The position numbers were made by a program, and so were the translations under genes. 16,016 bases of DNA. Source: Lachnospiraceae bacterium UBA3863. Lineage in GTDB: Bacteria; Bacillota; Clostridia; Lachnospirales; Lachnospiraceae. The stretch is from positions 1,466-17,481 of the forward strand of contig DGGX01000153.1 of NCBI GenBank assembly GCA_002392385.1. Direction: 5' to 3'. Below, one piece after another: positions 1 through 4,643 of this stretch. Every line of letters begins with the position of its first letter. Within the stretch, counting starts at the first letter, position 1. The notes under the pieces are model-generated. The model was not told the origin of the DNA. It worked only from the letters and a program-made list of their open reading frames with translations, and ran no database searches.

Positions 1-1017
1 AACGGCGACAAGCTCAAGGCAGCCATGACCGCTTTTGCCGAGGGCTGGACACAGAACGGCAAGGCGGACGCGGACTTCCTCGCCTATGTGAATGATCCCG
101 CCTGCGTGTCCTTCCCCTGGAGCATGATCGACAAGATCACCCCCAGACCGGACGCCTCCGTGCAGGAGATCCTGAAGCAGGACGGCCTCGCGGACCTCGA
201 GCCCGTCATCACCTCCAAGAAGACCTATGTCGCGCCTTTCGTCAACGCGGAGGAGACGGAATATCTCGTGATTGAGGACGCTTTCCCGAACGGACGCCCC
301 GACTTCAAGGTCGCCGGCTTCTACTTCACCGAGAGGGAGACGGTGGACCGCGTCGAGAAGATGAAGGTCTGCACCTGCCTCAACCCGCTGCACACCTCCC
401 TGGCCGTCTTCGGCTGCCTGCTCGGCTACGACAAGATCTCCGAGGAGATGAAGGACGCCGACCTGCTGGCGCTCGTGCAGAAGGTCGGTTACAAGGAAGG
501 CCTGCCGGTCGTCGTCAACCCCGGCATCCTGGATCCCAAGGAGTTCATCGATACGGTCCTGCAGGTCCGTGTCCCCAACCCCTTCATGCCTGACACGCCG
601 CAGCGCATCGCGACCGACACCTCCCAGAAGCTGGCCATCCGCTTCGGTGAGACCATCAAGGCTTATCAGGCGGATCCCGCCCTCGACAGCGCTTCCCTTC
701 GCGGCATCGCGCTGGTGGAGGCCGGCTGGCTCCGCTACCTGACCGCCATCGGCGACGACGGCAAGGAGTTCGAACTCAGCCCCGATCCCATGCTGGAGAG
801 CCTGGCACCCACCGCGGCTGCCCTGAAGGCCCTCTATGGCAAGGCTGACCGCGCTTCTGTCGAGGCAGCGGCTGCCCCTGTTCTGGCCGAGACCCGCATC
901 TTCGGCGCTGACCTCGCGGCCGCAGGTCTTGTGCCCCAGATCCTCGACGACCTCACCGCCATGCTGGCCGGCCCCGGCGCCGTCCGCAAGGTGCTGCACG
1001 AGGCGGTGCAGGCGTAA
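1..1017 (+). CDS. Mannitol dehydrogenase / fructuronate reductase family protein (5' truncated)
   Basis: NAD(P)-dependent polyol or hexuronate dehydrogenase, probably acting on fructuronate, tagaturonate or mannitol. The reading frame is open from base 1 (first residues NGDKLKAAM), so the gene begins outside the window and 338 residues are visible; family members are usually about 480-540 aa, so the Rossmann NAD-binding half is missing. What remains is the C-terminal helical catalytic domain. The motif FPWSMIDKITPRPD (about residues 38-51 of the fragment) is typical of the family. The catalytic signature K-x5-N-x2-H is intact, with K122, N128 and H131 (codon of K at 364). Family assignment is firm; the choice between fructuronate reductase (UxuB), tagaturonate reductase and mannitol dehydrogenase cannot be made here. 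The next gene, an HD hydrolase, is separated by 136 bp and appears to have its own promoter. Confidence 0.9.
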   Translation, partial: NGDKLKAAMTAFAEGWTQNGKADADFLAYVNDPACVSFPWSMIDKITPRPDASVQEILKQDGLADLEPVITSKKTYVAPFVNAEETEYLVIEDAFPNGRPDFKVAGFYFTERETVDRVEKMKVCTCLNPLHTSLAVFGCLLGYDKISEEMKDADLLALVQKVGYKEGLPVVVNPGILDPKEFIDTVLQVRVPNPFMPDTPQRIATDTSQKLAIRFGETIKAYQADPALDSASLRGIALVEAGWLRYLTAIGDDGKEFELSPDPMLESLAPTAAALKALYGKADRASVEAAAAPVLAETRIFGADLAAAGLVPQILDDLTAMLAGPGAVRKVLHEAVQA

Positions 1018-1021
1018 GGAA

Positions 1022-1069
1022 CGGACAGGACGTGACGGTTCCCGGCCGGTGGCTGTCCGGTACGTTTTT
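1022..1069 (+). terminator. Possible intrinsic terminator after the dehydrogenase
   Basis: CGGACAG (1022-1028) pairs with CTGTCCG (1053-1059), and the loop contains a self-complementary CCGGCCGG. A run of five T follows at 1065-1069, but five bases separate it from the stem, so this is a weaker candidate than the other terminators in the window. Confidence 0.35.
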
Positions 1070-1075
1070 CCATTC

Positions 1076-1104
1076 TTGACACATACGCTGTGGGCGTGTA
1101 ATGC
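1076..1104 (+). promoter_or_regulatory. Candidate sigma-70 promoter for the HD hydrolase
   Basis: A perfect -35 TTGACA lies at 1076-1081. The -10 would be TAATGC (1099-1104, 17-bp spacer) or TGTAAT (1097-1102, 15-bp spacer). Neither -10 is ideal, but the position about 50 bp before the gene fits. Confidence 0.45.
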
Positions 1105-1153
1105 TGTTGCAGTACACGTCCGCAGCTTTTTATGACGGTAGGGAGGAATGAAG

Positions 1154-1720
1154 ATGCTTACTTTGGAGAGAGCAAGGGAACTGAATGATTCGATGGTGAC
1201 GGAGCACAGCCTCCGCCTGCACGCGCTGAACGTCTGCTACGCCATGGGCGCGCTGGCCGAGCACTTCGGGGAAGATAAGGAGCACTGGGAGGCCGTCGGC
1301 TATCTGCACGATTATGATTACGAGAAGTTTCCGGAGGAACACCTCGCCCACACGGAGCAGCCGCTCCTGGAGGCCGGGGTCCCGGCGGAGGATGTGCGGG
1401 CGATCCTGAGCCACGGCTACGGGATCTGCACGGATGTCCGCCCGGAGACCAATATGGAGAAGTGCCTCTTCACGGTGGACGAGCTGACCGGGATCGTCCA
1501 GGCCTGCGCCCGCATGCGCCCCCACGGGATCACGGACCTGGAGGTCAAGAGCTTCATGAAGAAGTTCAAGGACAAGCGCTTCGCCGCCAAGTGCGACCGC
1601 GCCGTCATCCGCCAGGGCTGCGAGATGCTCGGCATGGAGGTCCGCGACCTCGCTGAGATCTGCATCCGCGGCATGAAGGAGCACGCGGAGGAGCTCGAAC
1701 TGACCGGGACCGGGGAGTGA
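1154..1720 (+). CDS. HD domain-containing hydrolase
   Basis: Small predicted metal-dependent phosphohydrolase of the HD superfamily (188 aa, one domain); the substrate is unknown. Using M1 at 1154, a histidine-rich first helix (SLRLHALN) leads to the diagnostic LHDYDYEK with H52-D53, and a later acidic residue D109 (TVDEL) is a plausible final metal ligand. Two in-frame ATGs exist at 1148 and 1154. GGAGG at 1142-1146 is one base from the first but seven bases from the second, so 1154 is preferred. It is cytosolic, with no signal peptide or membrane segment. The gene converges on the nuclease-like gene and its repeat array; nothing in the protein itself links it to them. Stand-alone HD proteins of this size are common in Clostridia and usually uncharacterised. 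Confidence 0.85.
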   Translation: MLTLERARELNDSMVTEHSLRLHALNVCYAMGALAEHFGEDKEHWEAVGYLHDYDYEKFPEEHLAHTEQPLLEAGVPAEDVRAILSHGYGICTDVRPETNMEKCLFTVDELTGIVQACARMRPHGITDLEVKSFMKKFKDKRFAAKCDRAVIRQGCEMLGMEVRDLAEICIRGMKEHAEELELTGTGE

Positions 1721-1721
1721 A

Positions 1722-1806
1722 AGGGGCATCCGCTTACGCGGCGGGGGGGCTCCAGTCCCCATACTATCCTGTACAGCGATCAGGGGCATCCGCTTGCGCG
1801 GCGGGG
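1722..1806 (-). repeat. Pair of 25-bp intergenic repeats with GNRA-type hairpins
   Basis: Two copies, 1722-1746 and 1782-1806, start with AGGGGCATCCGCTT, end with CGCGGCGGGG, lie exactly 60 bp apart and differ at one base. Read on the minus strand each contains CCGC-GNAA-GCGG (GCAA in the copy at 1782, GTAA in the copy at 1722), a four-base-pair hairpin closed by a GNRA-type tetraloop. The only difference falls on the free N position of the loop. Between them GGGG (1746-1749) can pair with CCCC (1757-1760). There is no T tract, so this is not a conventional terminator. On the minus strand it lies just beyond the TAGACA array and could be a structured trailer; it could equally be a dispersed intergenic repeat unrelated to the array. 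Confidence 0.6.
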
Positions 1807-1812
1807 TGAAGA

Positions 1813-2162
1813 TAGACATTTTTCTACTTTTTGAGTCGTTTTGTCAATGCGGGAAGAACCAAAATAGACATTATGATGCTCAGATTTGAATTATGTCTAC
1901 TGTTCATGGTGGAAAAATAGACAAGGTGTGATCGTTAAGCAATTATTGTCTATTTGCTGATAACCACTTCTAGACAAAACACACAGTACTTGCATTAATC
2001 GTCTATATAAAGACTGATGTAAGTAGACAATTTAGCAGTGCTTGATCATTCTTGTCTATTTGTGCCTTTCATTCGTCGACATTTTTGTATCTTTCCGCTG
2101 TTCTTGTCTATTGGCTCAAGGAAAGCATCGACAGATACTGCTTGAAGTAATAAAAATGTCTA
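1813..2162 (-). repeat. Periodic 52-53 bp array of alternating TAGACA / TGTCTA hexamers
   Basis: Plus-strand TAGACA starts at 1813, 1865, 1918, 1971 and 2024, with the variant TCGACA at 2076 and 2128. TGTCTA starts at 1894, 1947, 2053, 2105 and 2157, with variants TGTCAA at 1842 and CGTCTA at 2000. Within every one of seven units the two hexamers start exactly 29 bp apart (23 bp between). From TGTCTA to the next TAGACA the start-to-start distance is 23 or 24 bp (17-18 bp between). The two hexamers are reverse complements, so each unit, read as RNA on either strand, can close a short stem round a 23-nt or 17-18-nt segment. These segments are not conserved among units. The block is visibly AT-rich against GC-rich neighbours. 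It begins 33 bp after the stop of the nuclease-like gene, in the position of its 3' untranslated region; strand is assigned on that inference. A palindrome CTGCCGGCAG (2168-2177) lies in the gap. It is not a CRISPR, since only six bases are conserved per half-unit. It could encode guide-like or structured small RNAs, or be an ordered set of protein binding sites. Confidence 0.85.
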
Positions 2163-2195
2163 TTCCCCTGCCGGCAGCCGGACCAGAACAGCCGT

Positions 2196-3017
2196 CTAGA
2201 GCAGATAGTGATGGATCATTCTCATCAGCTGTTCATCTGTCAGAGGCATTTTAGAGGTCTCGAAGGTGAGCAGCAGCTGCTCGCCCGGGAAGATCCCGTT
2301 TGCCATATAAAGCTGCAGCTTGCGCAAGGCGTGGGCTGCATAGTCCGGATGATCCATCATACCCAGGTGCTCATGATAATAGAAGCGGAGCGTCCGCCTG
2401 CTGACGACTCCGAAATCCGGATGCACTGTGACAGGACGATTGCGGTCCATGAGTGTGAGGGAAGGCTCGTAGACATAGGGAAGAGAAAGATACCCGTATT
2501 TGTCCGCGATGATCTTCTCTGATTTGGAACGAACATTCTCCCCGGCTTCCGTGGTGAACGGGTGATCTTCATCCGGCAGAGGAAAGTCGGGATTTCCTTT
2601 ATAATGATCCCAGGTATGAAGATATTCCGACAGATCCGGTACAAGAGGCTTGATGAGTTTCCGTCGCCCGGGGTTCAAAGCGGACAGCACTTCGGCAGTG
2701 GCAGTCAGCTCGTAGCTTTTCAAAAACCGGTCGAGAAGAGCATGCTGTGATTCTGCCTTGGAGAGAAGCTTGTGAAGATACTCTGTCTGTGCAAGGTCAT
2801 GGATCAGTGCTGATTGCCTGCGCAGGGAGCAGTATTCCTCCTCGATCTCGCCTCCGACGTGCTTGCGAAGATAATAGCGCGGCTGACCGTCTGTAGTTCT
2901 CACCTGCAAAGAAACACCGGGATATGCAGGAAGCCCTGCCAGCTCCGTGTGGATCTTCTCAATCAGTGTTTCCAGCTCTTTTTTCTCTCTGACCAGCTCT
3001 GTCTTCAGATCCGACAT
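2196..3017 (-). CDS. PD-(D/E)XK nuclease-like protein with N-terminal coiled coil, next to the repeat array
   Basis: 273-aa cytosolic protein of a type I recognise from Clostridia only as hypothetical. Residues 1-25 are highly charged and predicted coiled coil. Residues 40-115 are mostly helical, and 118-160 form a linker. The C-terminal part resembles a PD-(D/E)XK endonuclease fold: VRSKSEKIIA (162-171, candidate acidic E167 on a helix), VHPDFGV (198-204, D201), then YYHEHLGM (213-220, E216) and a downstream RKLQLY with K233. The usual E-x-K is replaced by E-H, so catalysis is inferred, not shown. GGGGAGG at 3029-3035 (minus strand) lies 11 bases before the ATG. A good sigma-70 promoter precedes the gene. 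The stop codon itself lies in a CGTCTA (2193-2198), a variant hexamer also found inside the array. No other gene shares the transcript, so the array is its only visible partner. The protein may cut, bind or process nucleic acid; its role is unknown. Confidence 0.75.
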   Translation of the reverse strand: MSDLKTELVREKKELETLIEKIHTELAGLPAYPGVSLQVRTTDGQPRYYLRKHVGGEIEEEYCSLRRQSALIHDLAQTEYLHKLLSKAESQHALLDRFLKSYELTATAEVLSALNPGRRKLIKPLVPDLSEYLHTWDHYKGNPDFPLPDEDHPFTTEAGENVRSKSEKIIADKYGYLSLPYVYEPSLTLMDRNRPVTVHPDFGVVSRRTLRFYYHEHLGMMDHPDYAAHALRKLQLYMANGIFPGEQLLLTFETSKMPLTDEQLMRMIHHYLL

Positions 3018-3051
3018 TTACCCGACCGCCTCCCCGGTATTAATTACCAGT

Positions 3052-3080
3052 AGAATAGCCCTCCAGACAAAATCCGTCAA
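3052..3080 (-). promoter_or_regulatory. Sigma-70 promoter of the nuclease-like gene
   Basis: On the minus strand TTGACG (3080-3075), a 17-bp spacer and TATTCT (3057-3052) form a good promoter. Transcription would start near 3045, giving a leader of about 28 nt before the ATG at 3017. A transcript from here would run through the gene and, unless terminated, into the array. Just upstream are TACGA copies at 3081, 3090 and 3103, with TACGAAAT repeated at 3090-3097 and 3103-3110, a possible operator. Confidence 0.6.
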
Positions 3081-3159
3081 TACGATAGCTACGAAATATA
3101 TATACGAAATGCAGGCGCGCTTTCGGGACATCATGCTATACCGGTAACTAGGCGTATAG

Positions 3160-3165
3160 TATAAT
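3160..3165 (+). promoter_or_regulatory. Possible -10 element for the C_GCAxxG_C_C protein gene
   Basis: A perfect TATAAT lies within TATAGTATAATG, about 125 bp before the start codon at 3290. No convincing -35 lies 16-18 bp upstream, so this is only a candidate. Confidence 0.3.
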
Positions 3166-3289
3166 GAATTAATGTTAACAGCCCCCACCCGTCCCGGCCA
3201 GATCTACGACGCGCTGCACAGCGGGCATGACAGGGCGTTCGTGTATTGAACGGAAAAGAATGACACAGAAATCGTCACAGGAGAAGGCA

Positions 3290-3670
3290 ATGTCCAGAAA
3301 AGAAGAAGCGGTAGTAAGAAAACACAATGGCTATAACTGCTGCCAGGCGGTCCTCTGCACCTTCGCGGAGGAGTCGGGCCTGCCGGAGGAGACCCTGAAG
3401 CAGCTCGGCGCGGCCTTCTGCGCCGGCATGGGCTGCATGGAGGCGACCTGCGGTGCCCTGTGCGCGGCGGAGATGCTGCTGGGACTCAGAAAATACGACG
3501 GGCGGCCCATCCTCCGGGATGCCGCATCCCTGCACAGGGCCTTCACGGAGAAATGCGGCGCGTCGATCTGCAAGGACCTCAAGGGGATCGGCACAGGCAA
3601 GGTCATCTGCGACTGTGATGACTGCGTGCGCGCCGGGGTAGAGCTGACGGAGCAGACGCTGGGCCTGTAA
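3290..3670 (+). CDS. C_GCAxxG_C_C family protein (cysteine-rich, putative redox-active)
   Basis: 126-aa protein with twelve cysteines, matching the C_GCAxxG_C_C family of putative redox or metal-binding proteins of anaerobes. Seen here are an N-terminal NCCQAVLC (C17, C18, C23), the core FCAGMGCMEATCGALC (C44, C49, C54, C58), then C89, C94 and a C-terminal CDCDDC (C107, C109, C112). The GCA of the family name is only partly kept (FCAGMGC). Cysteine density suggests iron-sulfur or other metal binding; no partner enzyme is adjacent. The frame is open further upstream to an ATG at 3227, but AGGAGA at 3279-3284 places the start at 3290. It is cytosolic, with no signal peptide. It stands alone between the nuclease-like gene (divergent) and the DUF2975 module. 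Confidence 0.85.
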   Translation: MSRKEEAVVRKHNGYNCCQAVLCTFAEESGLPEETLKQLGAAFCAGMGCMEATCGALCAAEMLLGLRKYDGRPILRDAASLHRAFTEKCGASICKDLKGIGTGKVICDCDDCVRAGVELTEQTLGL

Positions 3671-3751
3671 GCGTTTATATCCTCCCTTACAAAATGGCAT
3701 CTCGGATTACAACTCAGCCTCGGATTACAACTCAGCGTTTATATCCTCCCT
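3671..3751. repeat. Nested short direct repeats after the C_GCAxxG_C_C gene
   Basis: CTCGGATTACAACTCAGC occurs twice in perfect tandem (3701-3718 and 3719-3736). It is flanked by two perfect copies of GCGTTTATATCCTCCCT (3671-3687 and 3735-3751). The second outer copy shares GC with the end of the second inner copy. The outer repeats begin directly after the stop codon. This looks like replication slippage or duplicated regulatory sites; no terminator hairpin is visible. Confidence 0.8.
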
Positions 3752-3796
3752 GTCCCCCTGTAGAACAAGAATATATCGAAAAACAATAAAAAACTA

Positions 3797-3825
3797 TTGA
3801 ATAACAGAAAATATCATGCTATAGT
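3797..3825 (+). promoter_or_regulatory. Sigma-70 promoter of the DUF2975-HTH module
   Basis: TTGAAT (3797-3802), a 17-bp spacer and TATAGT (3820-3825), with TG one base before the -10 (extended -10), in an AT-rich stretch. Downstream at 3833-3852 the partly palindromic stretch containing AATCATGAAT and TGCATGCA could be an operator for the HTH protein of the module. Confidence 0.65.
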
Positions 3826-3867
3826 GTTCACGAATCATGAATGCGTGCATGCAGGAGGTTGTGACAA

Positions 3868-4362
3868 TTGAAGACGATGCAGGACGGACAGGGACTGTGG
3901 AGCGGTGAGAAGAGTATTCTGCTGACCAGGACCTGTGTGGATGTATTTCTGGTACTTGCGGCGCTGATGATGGCGGCGGGCCCCTGGGTGGTGCGCGACT
4001 TTCTCGCGCGGATCGGGGGCGGCCGGATCATGGGCTCCACAAGTGCGGCCTTCTGGCTGCTGCTTGCCCTCGGCTATGGGTGCGGGGCGGCGGTCCTGTG
4101 GATGCTGTGGGAGATGCGGCTGTTTCTGAAGAGGCTGGGGCAGGGAGAGGTCTTCACTCCCCGGAATGTGCGTTCGCTGCGCCATATCGGCTGGGCCTGC
4201 CTCTGCGGCGGCTGTCTGACGGTCCTGGTGGGCATTCTGTACGCGCTGTTCTATGTCTTTGTGGGCGGCGCGGCCCTCTTCATGATGCTGGTGGTGCGCG
4301 TGGTCAAAAACGCCTTCGAAGCGGCAGTCCTGATGAAGGACGAGCTGGACTACACGATCTGA
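3868..4362 (+). CDS. DUF2975 family membrane protein
   Basis: 164-aa integral membrane protein of the DUF2975 family, whose function is unknown. About four membrane helices are visible (roughly residues 21-43, 58-82, 106-127 and 128-148). Typical features are the loop GEVFTPRNVRSLRHIGW (about 92-108) between helices two and three, and the C-terminal KDELDYTI. The start is a TTG at 3868: AGGAGG at 3853-3858 sits nine bases before it, whereas the first in-frame ATG at 3877 would be eighteen away. DUF2975 genes are regularly followed by a small YozG-like HTH gene, as here (11-bp gap), and the pair probably acts as a membrane-linked regulatory module. Confidence 0.85.
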   Translation: MKTMQDGQGLWSGEKSILLTRTCVDVFLVLAALMMAAGPWVVRDFLARIGGGRIMGSTSAAFWLLLALGYGCGAAVLWMLWEMRLFLKRLGQGEVFTPRNVRSLRHIGWACLCGGCLTVLVGILYALFYVFVGGAALFMMLVVRVVKNAFEAAVLMKDELDYTI

Positions 4363-4373
4363 GGAGGTGCGGC

Positions 4374-4598
4374 ATGATCTACGTAGACCTCAGTGTCATG
4401 ATGGCCAGGCGGGGGATCGGCGCGGGTGAGCTGGCCCAGCGGGTAGGCATTACGCCGGCCAATCTCTCGATCCTCAAGAACAACAAGGCGCGGGCGATCC
4501 GGTTCAGTACCCTCGACGCCCTATGCCGGGAGCTGGACTGCCAGCCGGGCGACATCCTCGCCTTCCGGCCGGAAGAGTCCGGGGAAACAGAAGAATGA
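4374..4598 (+). CDS. YozG-like Cro/CI-type HTH transcriptional regulator
   Basis: 74-aa DNA-binding protein made almost wholly of one Cro/CI-type helix-turn-helix domain. Residues about 19-45 (ELAQRVGITPANLSILKNNKA) form the HTH, and the family hallmark CRELDCQPGDIL (about 51-62) follows. GAGGAGG at 4361-4367 gives a strong ribosome binding site, six bases before the ATG. It is cotranscribed with the DUF2975 gene, and such pairs are common in Firmicutes. It probably autoregulates through sites near the promoter at 3797-3825. A strong terminator follows at once. Confidence 0.9.
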   Translation: MIYVDLSVMMARRGIGAGELAQRVGITPANLSILKNNKARAIRFSTLDALCRELDCQPGDILAFRPEESGETEE

Positions 4599-4603
4599 TA
4601 AGA

Positions 4604-4643
4604 CCCTCCGTTCTGCATCGTCTGCGGAACGGAGGGCTTTTTT
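4604..4643 (+). terminator. Strong intrinsic terminator whose 3' arm carries the next gene's SD
   Basis: CCCTCCGTTC (4604-4613) pairs perfectly with GAACGGAGGG (4627-4636) around a 13-nt loop, followed by C and six T (4638-4643). The ATG of the next gene is the base after the T run. GGAGGG in the 3' arm (4631-4636) is seven bases from that ATG, an ideal Shine-Dalgarno position. Folding of the hairpin would therefore both end transcription and hide the ribosome binding site in any read-through RNA. Confidence 0.85.

Noticed and set aside
1130..1819. Minus-strand 229-aa open frame with repeated PPRKRMPL
   Set aside because: It is antisense to the HD hydrolase gene, and its peptide repeat merely reflects the duplicated 25-bp DNA element.
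1813..2162. CRISPR array
   Set aside because: Only six bases are conserved at each half-unit, in alternating inverted orientation; there is no repeat of 21 bp or more and no cas gene in the window.
1813..2162. TIGR array with a Tas effector
   Set aside because: Two variable segments per unit recall TIGR arrays, but segment lengths (23 and 17-18) do not fit the short TIGR spacers, no box C/D-like motifs are seen, and the neighbouring protein lacks a recognisable Nop domain.
2042..2254. Plus-strand 70-aa open frame across the array
   Set aside because: It lacks a ribosome binding site, crosses the periodic hexamers and the end of the opposite gene, and has no recognisable protein features.
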